DNA of 64,000 nt. Source: Chryseobacterium vrystaatense (GTDB lineage: Bacteria; Bacteroidota; Bacteroidia; Flavobacteriales; Weeksellaceae). Within the stretch, counting starts at the first letter, position 1. The number at the start of each line of letters is the position of its first letter. Of the stretch, positions 45,258 through 54,796 are shown piece by piece. The DNA lies in contig NZ_JPRI01000001.1 of the NCBI RefSeq assembly GCF_000737765.1, positions 434,001 through 498,000 of the forward strand. Direction: 5' to 3'. Both the position numbers and the translations under genes were made by a program. The notes beneath the pieces are model-generated. The model was not told the DNA's origin. It did no database searches and worked only from the letters and a program-made list of their open reading frames with translations.

Positions 45258-47741
45258 CTAAAAATTTGTTTTAAATTTAATATCTTCTTTCTTATTACCT
45301 GATATAAAATAATATCTTTTATCTAATTCATTTACCATATTTTTCTCAACAAATTCGAAAGGAGGAGTATAATGCCCGCTATCATTAGTAATTTCTTTTA
45401 TAATACCTCTTTCTATATATATTTCTCCTCCTGCAGAGATTGGTTTCCCAGATAAAAAGGAAGAATGATGGAATTCACCATATCCATAATTTTTTGAAAC
45501 ATAAATTTTTCCATTTTCAGACATAACAAAGATTGCCATATTTGTTTTGGTAGGATCACCTACCTTTGGTCTAAATATACTTCCATGAGTATCAAACAAC
45601 TTTCCCTCAAAGTCTACAATTTTATTGTGTTGTATAAAAATTTCATAAGCATCTCTTTCTTTTTCATTAAGATATTTTACACCTTTTTCAAACTCTAAAC
45701 CTTCGCCAATAGTATATTTTTTTTCTAACTCTCTTATGGGATATTTTCCTCCAGAAGCATGCTCTTTATCAAAGTACTTCCAAACATCATCTTCCATCTC
45801 CTCCAGTACTTCAACAAGCTTATCGTCTTTATAGTAATTCTTCCCTACCTCTTTTATCTGCTTATAAAAAGACGCCTTCTCTCCTTTTGCAACAATGTTC
45901 CCATTGTAGATCAGATTATATTCTATGACAATTTTATTTCCTTTATTCACGTCTCCTGATAACAACATTACCCCTTGTTCTTGTAGTTTCATCATTCGAT
46001 ATTCATTAAAAGAGCCACTCGTTGCTGAAACAATTTCAGTATTTTGGGTAAGAATTTTCACTGAATTTCTTTCAAAATTAATTAGATTAACATCCAGTAA
46101 GACACTTATAATGTGTGCAACAATTGTTTGTTTCAGTTTTACATTCTTAATCACTTCGGGAATTGTGAGAAGTTTTAAACCAATTTTATAAAACGAAGAA
46201 ACTACTAAAGCACCAACAGTTAAAGCTCCTCCTATTATATATATTTTCTCCCAAGCCTCAAGAAATTCTTTTCCTCCTTCATACTTCAAAATTTCTTCTT
46301 TAAAAACCTGTATCGTAAGATCTGCTCCTGCAAGGGAAATATCAGCAATAGCTAGTAAAAGAAAATATGGATTCCCTGTTGGGAGGGTTAATAGTCCGAG
46401 AATCACAGCTACAATATCCGCTGCTATCCGAATATTCTGTAACACAACTTCCCATTCCCGTTCATCTGCCAGTGCTTTTATATAAATAGCAGGAACAAAA
46501 TAAGAGGCTTCCTTTTCACCACTAATATCAATAAGGTACACCATATCTAAAGGGTGATATTGTGCTCCGTCATCTAAATCAGTGATTACAGTTTCATGCT
46601 CATTAGGATTGCCCTCTTTAGGAATAACTTTCACATTCTGTAGTTCTTCTTTTTGTTGCTGCAGAAAAAAAGTATCCCGGTAATTGTCATTATCCCTTTG
46701 AAAAATTCCGACCTCCAGAATATTACTGTTAATTTTAAATCCTTTTCCAATCGTAAAAGTTTGGGCTGTTTTCTTTTGTTTGACATTTTTCGAAAACATT
46801 GAAAAAACTAACATGAAATTGGCAAGAATCATACGGTTACTTAAAAGCTTTCCGTTATGTTCACTGCTTTTATCCAGGTTATAATAGATTCTATTCAGTT
46901 TTGAAGGATTCTCCCTGAAATAATTCAGAATAGGAACAGGGTTTCCAAATGCCTTGAAGATCTGTATCACTGCTGTACTGCTGTCTTTGAAGATATCAGA
47001 ATCGTCATCTTTTGAAAGAATATCCAGATGCTCAAAAAACAGTTCATGATCTACAAAATGGGAAATACCTGACAAAATTGATTCCGGAATATTTTCATAA
47101 ATAAATTTCAATCTTTCTGCACTTTTCTCATTCCGCAAAGCATTGGCGAAATTTTGAAGAAAGTAATTGTAATCCGCCTCATACTTATCCACATCTCCAT
47201 AGTTCAGCAATATATTCAAGTCTCTGAAATCCTGATACCAACATGTTTCCAAAACAAAAGCTGTTTCCTGACTATTTACATAATAAAAATGCAGTCTGTA
47301 ATAGATTTTCTTATTGCGCGGATCTATTTTTTGGGTGATACGTGAATCTTTCCATTTAACACTTACATTGCCTATTTTAGGATTTCTATACACCTTAAGT
47401 TGAATAAATTCATTATTCTTATTTTGAATACTTTTTTGCTCAATGTTGGATTCTAATTCTTGTGGATTATAAGAAAACTGATAATCATTCATTGCCCGGT
47501 TTGCTGCCTTTATTTTAACAATAAAAGCATTTAGATCAACATATTCATCTGTGATCCAATCTGTAACCTCTGAAAGCGATTCTGAAATATTGCTAACCTT
47601 ATCTGCTGTTTGTGTGGCTTTGGCTAATGAATTGTTTTGCTGTGGAATTTCTTTCAATACTTTATTTTGAAAAGCCAAAAGCATACTTTGGCTCTCTTCA
47701 TCAAAATCATCATAATTTTGAAAATACTTTTTTCTGTTCAT
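45258..47741 (-). CDS. Large toxin-like protein with C-terminal IQM-like domain
   Basis: An 827-residue protein with no signal peptide. The N-terminal ~420 residues are Lys/Asn/Asp-rich and match nothing I know (MNRKKYFQNYDDFDEESQSM; YYRLHFYYVNSQETAFVLE). Residues ~430-540 contain two or three hydrophobic segments (IRIAADIVAVILGLLTLPTG; ADISLAGADLTIQVF; IYIIGGALTVGALVVSSFY), as in pore-forming or translocation regions of polymorphic toxins. The C-terminal ~125 residues carry YLNEKERDAYEIF, GKIYVSKN, FHHSSFLSG (His758/His759), SAGGEIYI and DSGHYTPP, the same order as the conserved domain I remember from plant IQM proteins. An unusual shared promoter lies upstream and a partner gene downstream. 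Confidence 0.7.
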   Translation of the reverse strand: MNRKKYFQNYDDFDEESQSMLLAFQNKVLKEIPQQNNSLAKATQTADKVSNISESLSEVTDWITDEYVDLNAFIVKIKAANRAMNDYQFSYNPQELESNIEQKSIQNKNNEFIQLKVYRNPKIGNVSVKWKDSRITQKIDPRNKKIYYRLHFYYVNSQETAFVLETCWYQDFRDLNILLNYGDVDKYEADYNYFLQNFANALRNEKSAERLKFIYENIPESILSGISHFVDHELFFEHLDILSKDDDSDIFKDSSTAVIQIFKAFGNPVPILNYFRENPSKLNRIYYNLDKSSEHNGKLLSNRMILANFMLVFSMFSKNVKQKKTAQTFTIGKGFKINSNILEVGIFQRDNDNYRDTFFLQQQKEELQNVKVIPKEGNPNEHETVITDLDDGAQYHPLDMVYLIDISGEKEASYFVPAIYIKALADEREWEVVLQNIRIAADIVAVILGLLTLPTGNPYFLLLAIADISLAGADLTIQVFKEEILKYEGGKEFLEAWEKIYIIGGALTVGALVVSSFYKIGLKLLTIPEVIKNVKLKQTIVAHIISVLLDVNLINFERNSVKILTQNTEIVSATSGSFNEYRMMKLQEQGVMLLSGDVNKGNKIVIEYNLIYNGNIVAKGEKASFYKQIKEVGKNYYKDDKLVEVLEEMEDDVWKYFDKEHASGGKYPIRELEKKYTIGEGLEFEKGVKYLNEKERDAYEIFIQHNKIVDFEGKLFDTHGSIFRPKVGDPTKTNMAIFVMSENGKIYVSKNYGYGEFHHSSFLSGKPISAGGEIYIERGIIKEITNDSGHYTPPFEFVEKNMVNELDKRYYFISGNKKEDIKFKTNF

Positions 47742-47819
47742 AGGTGTGTTTTTACTGATTACAAATCTGATTTATTACAAGAGAATCATTGATTTTAAAA
47801 CTTAAATTATCTATTAAAG

Positions 47820-47853
47820 CAAATATAAATGCGGAAAACGACAAAAGCTGTCG
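47820..47853 (-). promoter_or_regulatory. Shared regulon promoter, copy A (toxin-like operon)
   Basis: On the minus strand the 15-bp near-palindrome CGACAGCTTTTGTCG is followed by exactly 11 bp and then TATATTTG. Same geometry as four copies at 56-58.5 kb. The -7 box is about 79 bp before the start codon. Confidence 0.8.
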
Positions 47854-47961
47854 CGTTATAATCGATGTTTATGATCAGAAGTAGAAAACTGGCGTTCTTA
47901 AAAATTTATTCTTCTTAACAGATATTCAAAAGCTTTTTTTCTGCTTTTTTTATTGAATTTC

Positions 47962-47991
47962 ATGAATTTGGAATCCAAATTCATATTTTTG
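47962..47991 (+). promoter_or_regulatory. Palindrome and -7 box at glyS
   Basis: A perfect 10-bp inverted repeat (ATGAATTTGG, AAT, CCAAATTCAT; 47962-47984) overlaps the first base of TATTTTTG (47984-47991), a good -7 box, 22 bp before the glyS ATG. A dimeric repressor bound here would block the promoter. Confidence 0.55.
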
Positions 47992-48012
47992 CACTTCAGA
48001 CGTAAAAAAATT

Positions 48013-49554
48013 ATGGCAAAGCAAGAAGATGTTTTCAAGAAAGTGATTTCTCACGCTAAAGAATATGGTTTTATTTTCCCTTCCAGTGAGATCTATGACG
48101 GTTTATCCGCTGTTTATGATTATGGACAGAATGGTGCTGAATTAAAAAACAATATCAAACAGTATTGGTGGAAAGCGATGGTACAGCTTAACGAAAATAT
48201 TGTGGGTATCGATTCGGCGATCCTTATGCACCCAACAACCTGGAAGGCATCAGGCCACGTAGACGCTTTCAACGATCCATTGATTGACAATAAAGATTCT
48301 AAAAAACGTTTCAGAGCAGATGTTTTAGTGGAAGATTACTGCGCTAAAATTGAAGATAAAGAAAACAAAGAAATCGAAAAGGCAGCGAAAAGATTCGGTG
48401 ATTCTTTCGATAAAGCTCAATTTGAAGCTACCAATCCGAAAATCTTAGAATACAGAGCTAAAAGAGAGGCTATTCTTTCAAGATTAGCAAAATCTCTGGA
48501 AAATGAGGATCTGGCTGATGTAAAATCTTTAATCGAAGAATTAGAAATTGCTGATCCCGATACAGGTTCTAAAAACTGGACGGAGGTAAGACAATTCAAC
48601 CTGATGTTCGGAACAAAGTTAGGAGCTTCTGCGGATAGTGCGATGGACCTTTATTTAAGACCGGAAACGGCTCAGGGTATCTTCGTTAACTTTTTAAATG
48701 TACAGAAAACCTCACGTCATAAATTACCTTTCGGTATCGCACAAATCGGTAAAGCATTCAGAAATGAGATCGTTGCAAGACAGTTTATTTTCAGAATGCG
48801 TGAATTTGAGCAAATGGAAATGCAGTTTTTTGTAGCTCCGGGAACTGAACTTGAATTCTATGAGCAGTGGAAAACAAAACGTCTGAACTGGCATCTTGCT
48901 TTAGGTTTAGGTAATGAAAATTACAGATTCCACGATCATGAGAAACTGGCTCATTACGCAAATGCGGCAGCTGATATTGAATTTAACTTCCCGTTTGGGT
49001 TCAAAGAATTAGAAGGTGTTCACTCCAGAACAGATTTCGATTTGAAAGCTCATGAAAAACATTCAGGAAGAAAGCTTCAGTTTTTCGATCCTGAAAGAAA
49101 TGAAAACTATGTACCGTATGTGGTAGAAACTTCTGTAGGTTTAGACAGATTATTCCTTTCTATATTCTCTACCTGCTTAAAAGACGAAGTATTAGAAGAT
49201 GGTTCAGAAAGAACAGTGCTGTCTCTTCCACCAGCTTTAGCTCCGGTAAAAGCCGCAATTCTTCCGTTAATGAAAAAAGATGGTCTGGCTGAGTACGCAG
49301 AAAACATCTTTAATGACCTGAAATACGATTTCAACTTATTCTACGAAGAAAAAGATGCGATCGGAAAACGATACAGAAGACAGGATGCGATCGGTACTCC
49401 TTACTGTATCACCATTGATCATGACTCTCTAACGGATCATACAGTAACGATAAGAGACAGAGATACGATGCAGCAGGAAAGAGTTCCTGTTTCCGAATTA
49501 AGAAGGATCATCGACGAGAAAACAAACTTCAGAAATTTACTTTCTAAAATATAG
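48013..49554 (+). CDS. glyS: Glycyl-tRNA synthetase (dimeric, class II)
   Basis: A 513-residue single-chain alpha2 type enzyme, the form used by Bacteroidota. Motifs: GFIFPSSEIYDGLSAVYDYG, LRPETAQGIFVNF (motif 2 area), FRNEIVARQFIFRMREFEQMEMQFF, and DGSERTVLSLPPALAPVKAAIL from the anticodon-binding domain. The upstream Met codons add an unconserved extension, so the start at MAKQEDVF is used. A terminator follows. Confidence 0.97.
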   Translation: MAKQEDVFKKVISHAKEYGFIFPSSEIYDGLSAVYDYGQNGAELKNNIKQYWWKAMVQLNENIVGIDSAILMHPTTWKASGHVDAFNDPLIDNKDSKKRFRADVLVEDYCAKIEDKENKEIEKAAKRFGDSFDKAQFEATNPKILEYRAKREAILSRLAKSLENEDLADVKSLIEELEIADPDTGSKNWTEVRQFNLMFGTKLGASADSAMDLYLRPETAQGIFVNFLNVQKTSRHKLPFGIAQIGKAFRNEIVARQFIFRMREFEQMEMQFFVAPGTELEFYEQWKTKRLNWHLALGLGNENYRFHDHEKLAHYANAAADIEFNFPFGFKELEGVHSRTDFDLKAHEKHSGRKLQFFDPERNENYVPYVVETSVGLDRLFLSIFSTCLKDEVLEDGSERTVLSLPPALAPVKAAILPLMKKDGLAEYAENIFNDLKYDFNLFYEEKDAIGKRYRRQDAIGTPYCITIDHDSLTDHTVTIRDRDTMQQERVPVSELRRIIDEKTNFRNLLSKI

Positions 49555-49557
49555 ATT

Positions 49558-49584
49558 AAAGCCCCAGAACATGGGGCTTTTTTT
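49558..49584 (+). terminator. Rho-independent terminator after glyS
   Basis: A stem GCCCCA/TGGGGC (loop GAACA) followed by a T run. Confidence 0.9.
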
Positions 49585-49703
49585 ATTGTGATAAACCAAC
49601 CATTATCAACGCTATCCGCTAAACCTGTTGGAAGATTAAAAATACTACATTATAATAACAGTTTATTTATGGTTACTTCCTCATTTTCTTAGCAAAATTA
49701 TTT

Positions 49704-49711
49704 TAAATTTG
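49704..49711 (+). promoter_or_regulatory. -7 box of the serine hydrolase operon
   Basis: TAAATTTG lies 24 bp before the ATG. No clear -33 element. Confidence 0.4.
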
Positions 49712-49735
49712 TTTGAGACTGATACTCATGATCAT

Positions 49736-50869
49736 ATGAAGGCATTAAAATATGTAATAGGCGGAGCAGCCGTAGGAGTAGCCGCAGTTTATCTTTTGGG
49801 CTACGATTATTTATTCAGCGGAATCTCCAAAACGTATCTGAAAGGAAGATCAAGTGCGTATATCGACGACGGAAAACTTTTCCCCAAAAACCTCATCGCT
49901 ACGGAAGAGCCGGAGCTCTGGATGGAAGATCCTGACTATAATAAAAGGGAACTGCCTGATCATATCACTGACAATTTGAGACATTCCAAAACGGCGGCTT
50001 TCGTCGTTATAAAAGACGGAAAAATTCTTCATGAGCAGTATTGGGAGGGCTATAACCAGCTTTCACAAACCAATTCTTTTTCTATGGCTAAAGCGGTTAC
50101 TGTCATGTTATTGGGAAAAGCACTCGAAGAAGGGATCATTAAAAATATCGATGAAAAGCTCTCTGACTACTATCCTGAATTGAAAGAAAAGGAATTTGGA
50201 AGTGAGGTAACGCTAAAGAATTTAGCACAGATGGAAGCCGGGCTCGATTGGGACGAAGATTACAATAGTCCTTTTCTTCCAAATGCCAAGGCCTATTATG
50301 GAAGAAATCTCATGAAGGCAGTATTTACCCGAAGATTTAAAGAAAAACCAGGCACCCGGTATGAATACCAAAGCGGATCTACACAGCTTCTTGGATTTGC
50401 TTTAAAAAAGGTTTTAAACAAAACATTAGCCAGCTACTTATCCGAAAAATTCTGGATTCCGATGGGAATGGAACAGAATGCCTCATGGAGCACCGACAAT
50501 TACGGGATGGAAAAAACCTATTGCTGCATCCACTCCAACGCCAGAGATTATGCGAAACTGGGCCAGCTGTTCTTAGATGATGGAAAAGTGGGGGAACAAC
50601 AAATTCTCAATCTGGATTTTATCGAACAGATGAGGACTCCCACTGAAAAATCCAAAGAAATCTATGGAATGGGCCTTTGGATCAATCACGACAATCCAGT
50701 TAAACATTACTACTTTCTAGGATTACAGGGCCAGTATATCATTATGGTTCCTGAGCACAATATGGTCATTGTAAGAACCGGAAGTTATATTAACAACCCC
50801 AAAAACGACAGAGGAAGACCTGATCAGGTTAAATTTCTGGTCAACGAGTCGGTTCAATTATTCCAGTAA
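49736..50869 (+). CDS. Serine hydrolase (beta-lactamase/class C-like)
   Basis: A 377-residue protein of the beta-lactamase/penicillin-binding superfamily, with an N-terminal membrane anchor (YVIGGAAVGVAAVYLLG). The nucleophile and base are Ser116 and Lys119 in FSMAKAV; YEYQSGS supplies the Tyr-x-Ser motif. Such enzymes hydrolyse esters or peptides; real beta-lactamase activity is not implied. It is 5 bp before the YdeI-like gene. Confidence 0.88.
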   Translation: MKALKYVIGGAAVGVAAVYLLGYDYLFSGISKTYLKGRSSAYIDDGKLFPKNLIATEEPELWMEDPDYNKRELPDHITDNLRHSKTAAFVVIKDGKILHEQYWEGYNQLSQTNSFSMAKAVTVMLLGKALEEGIIKNIDEKLSDYYPELKEKEFGSEVTLKNLAQMEAGLDWDEDYNSPFLPNAKAYYGRNLMKAVFTRRFKEKPGTRYEYQSGSTQLLGFALKKVLNKTLASYLSEKFWIPMGMEQNASWSTDNYGMEKTYCCIHSNARDYAKLGQLFLDDGKVGEQQILNLDFIEQMRTPTEKSKEIYGMGLWINHDNPVKHYYFLGLQGQYIIMVPEHNMVIVRTGSYINNPKNDRGRPDQVKFLVNESVQLFQ

Positions 50870-50874
50870 AAGGT

Positions 50875-51486
50875 ATGGAAAAACACAGCTTAAAAATAGA
50901 TGCTTATATTGAAAAATCTCAGGATTTCGCTCAACCCGTTTTACATTATATCCGAGAAACTGTACATGAGTTCTGCCCCGATACTGAAGAAACTGTGAAG
51001 TGGAGTTTTCCTCACTTCATGTATAAGGCGAAAATTCTCTGTGCCATGGCTTCATTCAAGCAGCATTGTACCTTCGGGTTCTGGCTGGAAAAGGAAATGA
51101 AAACGATGCAGGAAATCACCAGTGACATTGAAAAAAACTCGATGTTCAGCTTAGGAAAGATAACAAAAATTGAAGATCTTCCTCCAAAAAACCAGCTCAA
51201 AAAGGCCATAAAAGAAGCGATGGAACTTATAGATATGGGGGTTACCCTGAAAAAAACACCGCCAGCCAAAACAGAAACAGAAATTCCTGATTATTTTCAA
51301 GCCGTTTTAAACGGGAATGAAAAAGCTTTGGAGGTATTTGAAAAAGGATCACCATCTTTCAGGAAAGAGTATATCAACTGGATTACCGAAGCTAAAACTG
51401 AAGCGACCAGAAATAAAAGAATGGAACAGTCTTTGGAATGGATAGCCGAAGGAAAATCCAGAAACTGGAAGTACGAAAAAAAATAA
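50875..51486 (+). CDS. YdeI/OmpD-associated family protein
   Basis: A 203-residue protein with a DUF1801-like N-terminal half (LHYIRETVHEFCPDTEETVKWSFPHFMYK) and the YdeI C-terminal half (PDYFQAVLNGNEKALEVFEKGSPSFRKEYINWITEAKTEATRNKRM). Bacterial YdeI members have been linked to bacteriocin or antimicrobial-peptide protection, but the mechanism is unclear. It is cotranscribed with the serine hydrolase and possibly the next gene (16-bp gap). Confidence 0.85.
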   Translation: MEKHSLKIDAYIEKSQDFAQPVLHYIRETVHEFCPDTEETVKWSFPHFMYKAKILCAMASFKQHCTFGFWLEKEMKTMQEITSDIEKNSMFSLGKITKIEDLPPKNQLKKAIKEAMELIDMGVTLKKTPPAKTETEIPDYFQAVLNGNEKALEVFEKGSPSFRKEYINWITEAKTEATRNKRMEQSLEWIAEGKSRNWKYEKK

Positions 51487-51502
51487 AACACAATAAACAC
51501 AG

Positions 51503-53053
51503 ATGGAGAAAAAAATTATATTCTTTCTCTTCCTTATTTTTTCAGGTGCAGTATTCTCTCAAAACTTTAATTTTGAAGGCCAATACAGATATGCCAGATC
51601 TCTGGCTTCTAAAAACCCTGACAGCTCCGAAATTGTACTGAATATCATTATAGATTCTGCACAAAGAAACAATCAACCCGATTATCTGGCTAAGGCTTAT
51701 TACCTGAAATCATTCAATAGTTATCTGAGATCTGATGCCAAAGGAACCCTTGATTTTGCGGAAAAAACATTGCAAATTTCAACAGAGAACAAGTATGCAC
51801 CTGGAAAAGCTCTGGCCTACAGAATGCAGGGAACACAATATGCAAAACTCGGTCTTTTAAAGGAAGCCTCTGAGAGTCTGAACAAGGCCTTATCTGAAAT
51901 AAAAAATGAAAATACAGATGAAGGGCATGAACTGAAAGGGATGATTTACAATTCTTTTCTGATCCTTTTTAATCAGAATCAGTATCAAAAAAAAGAATCT
52001 TATTCCAAATATGCCGTCAGGGAGTTCCGACAGATCAAAAATATGCCGAGAAGGAATGAATTGCTTGTTTCTGCCTATACCAATCTGGGTTATACTTTAT
52101 CTGAGGTCAAAAAATTTGATCAAGCCCAGTCTTTTTTTGTAAAAGCTCTTGCTCTTATTGGGAGTGATAATCATTATCTTCAGGCTAATATCCTTCATGA
52201 TATCGGGTATTCCTTTTCATTACAAAATAAGCAGGACAGTGCTGTAATATATTATCAGAAGGCTTTGAAAATTGCCCGCCAATATGATTTTAATGAAAAA
52301 AAACTAGAGATTACGAAAAATCTTCAAGAGGCCTATACACAATTAAATGACCCCAAAAATGTCCAGAAATATAAATTAGAAACCCTTGAATTAAAGGATA
52401 GTATCGCCTACAATCAGAAAATGGCAGTCAATAAAACCCTCAATCAAAAAGAGGAAAATTTTGACCGTCAACTCACTGAAAGTCACAGTCTGTCGAAAGG
52501 TCTGATTGCAGCCTGTACGATTTTACTTCTCGTTTTGGGCGGAATTGTTTTTTACATCATTAATCTCAGACAAAAACATAAAGATGCCGTTGCTCAAATT
52601 TATCGGAAAGGCATAACGCCCGTTGTTTATGAAGAAGATCCCCAGGAAACTGAAGATCAGCCAGAGAACAATATTCCGGCAGATTTCAAAATCTCTCCTG
52701 AAACAGAGGAACATATTTTAAATGGTTTAAAAACTTTTGAAGAGCAGTTTGATTTTAACAGTAAAAATATATCCCGTTACAATTTAGCCAATACCCTGAA
52801 TGTGAATACAAAGTATTTATCTGCAATCATCAGAAAGCATAAAAAGTTCAATTTCAACCAGTATATTAACCACCTGAGGATCAATTATATTATTGACCGA
52901 TTGAAAAATGAACCTCAATACCGAAAATACAAGATTAATCACCTGGCAGAAAGCACAGGATACTCTTCCCATAGTGCTTTTTCCCTTGAATTCAAAAAGA
53001 TTACAGGAATGCATCCATCTGCCTTCATCAAAGCTCTTGATACCCTCTCGTGA
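51503..53053 (+). CDS. TPR-containing AraC-family regulator (membrane-anchored)
   Basis: A 516-residue regulator: signal peptide (KIIFFLFLIFSGAVFSQ), periplasmic TPR repeats (about 30-300; YAKLGLLKEASESLNKAL, AQSFFVKALALIG), one membrane helix (GLIAACTILLLVLGGIVFYII, about 330-350) and a cytoplasmic C-terminal AraC domain (SRYNLANTLNVNTKYLSAIIRKH; HLAESTGYSSHSAFSLEFKKITGMHPSAF). It is a one-component transmembrane sensor. It ends with no gap against the converging cluster of three secreted-protein genes. Confidence 0.9.
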   Translation: MEKKIIFFLFLIFSGAVFSQNFNFEGQYRYARSLASKNPDSSEIVLNIIIDSAQRNNQPDYLAKAYYLKSFNSYLRSDAKGTLDFAEKTLQISTENKYAPGKALAYRMQGTQYAKLGLLKEASESLNKALSEIKNENTDEGHELKGMIYNSFLILFNQNQYQKKESYSKYAVREFRQIKNMPRRNELLVSAYTNLGYTLSEVKKFDQAQSFFVKALALIGSDNHYLQANILHDIGYSFSLQNKQDSAVIYYQKALKIARQYDFNEKKLEITKNLQEAYTQLNDPKNVQKYKLETLELKDSIAYNQKMAVNKTLNQKEENFDRQLTESHSLSKGLIAACTILLLVLGGIVFYIINLRQKHKDAVAQIYRKGITPVVYEEDPQETEDQPENNIPADFKISPETEEHILNGLKTFEEQFDFNSKNISRYNLANTLNVNTKYLSAIIRKHKKFNFNQYINHLRINYIIDRLKNEPQYRKYKINHLAESTGYSSHSAFSLEFKKITGMHPSAFIKALDTLS

Positions 53054-53965
53054 TTACTGCTCCGCTATAGTCAGGTTATTATATCCACCTGTATTATTTA
53101 GTGAAAAGGCAGTTGTATTTAAACTGTTTAGGTTGAACCAGATATACGACATCAAACGCTGTCCTGCTGTCATATAAAAAGAAGCCGTACAGTTGCTTCC
53201 CGCATCAATATTTCCATTACTGTTGGAGGACATGGTATTGACACACTTTACAGTGTTGACAATATTCGTAACAAGAACTCCTGTGGTATTGTCATACAGC
53301 TGCCAAATCGCTTCAATCTGAATTGGATTTAAAGGGTCTGCCGCATAATTAATCGCAAGGGGAGCAAGATCGGTCGTAAAAGATGCTATATAAACGCCAT
53401 TTCGTGGCGCTGTAAAAATTCCTGTTGAAGCATTGAAGCTGTTTCCTGAGTTACTTTCAAAAGCTTTCGTCCATCCCACCAGATAATTACTCACACGATT
53501 CTGCAGTCCTGTTGTAACCAGTGCAGAAGGACTTATCAGCTTTACGGTGTTATCTGTTTTAGCAGCAATAACCACGACCTTATTAACGGCCGGCTGTGCT
53601 GTAAGCAAGGGGAGCCACTCATTTCCGTTGGAGTATTCCATTCCGGCATTGTAACGAACCGCTCCTTCATCTGCGGCGGCAGCTGTTAAAGAAGAGGTTC
53701 CGAAGCCTATAGCTCCGTTTCCTGAATTTCTTGCATCTACCTTTACCGCCGGCACCTGGGTACCCGCTCCTACCCTTCCGGTATTGGTGATGATCACATC
53801 ATTACTCTGCTGGGCAGGAGTAAATGAAGATCCTGATACGGGATTGTCTTTCTGTCCGTCTGTGTGAAGGATTCCTCTTGGGTTCGGGGTATTAATTCCG
53901 ATCTGCGAAAATGCCAAATTGAAGGCAAAGGCTAAAATAATTAAGACACAATTTTTTTTCATCAT
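53054..53965 (-). CDS. Secreted protein with C1q-like domain (paralogue 3)
   Basis: A 303-residue exported protein, last of three tandem paralogues. Signal peptide, then GINTPNPRGILHTDGQKDNP and NTGRVGAGTQVPAVKVDARNS, a repeat style seen in flavobacterial adhesin or tail-fibre-like proteins, followed by a C-terminal domain (FNASTGIFTAPRNGVYIASFTTDL) resembling C1q/TNF-like jelly-roll trimers. It is expected outside the cell; the ligand is unknown. Its stop abuts the AraC gene stop with no intervening base. Two adjacent Met codons make the start uncertain by one residue. Confidence 0.8.
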   Translation of the reverse strand: MMKKNCVLIILAFAFNLAFSQIGINTPNPRGILHTDGQKDNPVSGSSFTPAQQSNDVIITNTGRVGAGTQVPAVKVDARNSGNGAIGFGTSSLTAAAADEGAVRYNAGMEYSNGNEWLPLLTAQPAVNKVVVIAAKTDNTVKLISPSALVTTGLQNRVSNYLVGWTKAFESNSGNSFNASTGIFTAPRNGVYIASFTTDLAPLAINYAADPLNPIQIEAIWQLYDNTTGVLVTNIVNTVKCVNTMSSNSNGNIDAGSNCTASFYMTAGQRLMSYIWFNLNSLNTTAFSLNNTGGYNNLTIAEQ

Positions 53966-53973
53966 TTCTGTTT

Positions 53974-54786
53974 TTATAATCCGAAAATACTTAAAGAAGT
54001 CAGTGAGGCATCTGCATCAAGTGTTTTTGTACTTCCCAAAGCCTGATTTAGGCTTACGGTAATATGATCTCCCTGGTTGAGATTGAAAATTCCGGAACAG
54101 TTTCCGGCAACCCGGTTGGAAAGTCCATTTGTCCCAGGATAGCTTCCTACGCATTTAAATACCTTATTGGTGGCTGAAGATGTAGAATTCGTCTGGATCA
54201 GAGTTTCGTAGCGTGCATCGTTGGCGATACTTCCTGAAGACAGTGAAAATGTGAAGGAGACAATATATATTCCGGTTTTTGACGCCACAAAAGTTCCCAT
54301 ACCTGAATTAAAGCTTCCATTAACATCTGTCTTTTTTGTCCAATTGGTAACAGCAGCCTGCGTTCCACTGGCGAAGCTTTGTACTGAAGAATTTTCGGCA
54401 TCAACAAAATCGTTGGACGTTTTGTGGGCCAGTGTAGTCCAGACGGTTCCATTAGAATAACTTAGATCCTGCGTCCCTGAGTTGTACCTCAGCGCACCTG
54501 CTTTTGCCACAGAGGCAATCTGCGATGTTCCGCCGATACCAATGGCATTTAAATGTTCCCCAGATCTTAAGTCCAGTCTTGTTTTGGGTGATTTGGTTCC
54601 GGCTCCCATATTTCCTGACGAAGTTACCACCACATCATCGTAATAACTGCCGGCAGCTGCCTGTGAAGTATTTTTCTGTCCATCTACATGAAGTATTGCT
54701 TCTGGAGTAGCCATATTGATTCCTACCTGTGCCTTAACAAACATTCCGCTGCTGATTATTAAAGCAAATGCTATTTTTTTTTTCAT
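53974..54786 (-). CDS. Secreted protein with C1q-like domain (paralogue 2)
   Basis: A 270-residue paralogue of its neighbours. Signal peptide MKKKIAFALIISSGMFVKAQ; GINMATPEAILHVDGQKN, then the glycine-serine repeat region (SGNMGAGTKSPKTRLDLRS) and a C-terminal jelly-roll-like part (FNSGMGTFVASKTGIYIVSFTFSL). It lies 8 bp from the next gene. The three proteins have the same domain order but differ clearly in sequence. Confidence 0.8.
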   Translation of the reverse strand: MKKKIAFALIISSGMFVKAQVGINMATPEAILHVDGQKNTSQAAAGSYYDDVVVTSSGNMGAGTKSPKTRLDLRSGEHLNAIGIGGTSQIASVAKAGALRYNSGTQDLSYSNGTVWTTLAHKTSNDFVDAENSSVQSFASGTQAAVTNWTKKTDVNGSFNSGMGTFVASKTGIYIVSFTFSLSSGSIANDARYETLIQTNSTSSATNKVFKCVGSYPGTNGLSNRVAGNCSGIFNLNQGDHITVSLNQALGSTKTLDADASLTSLSIFGL

Positions 54787-54796
54787 ATCACGTGTG

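Noticed and set aside
49736..50869. True beta-lactamase resistance gene
   Set aside because: The serine hydrolase has the SxxK and YxS motifs, but membrane anchoring and its pairing with a YdeI gene fit a general esterase/peptidase better.
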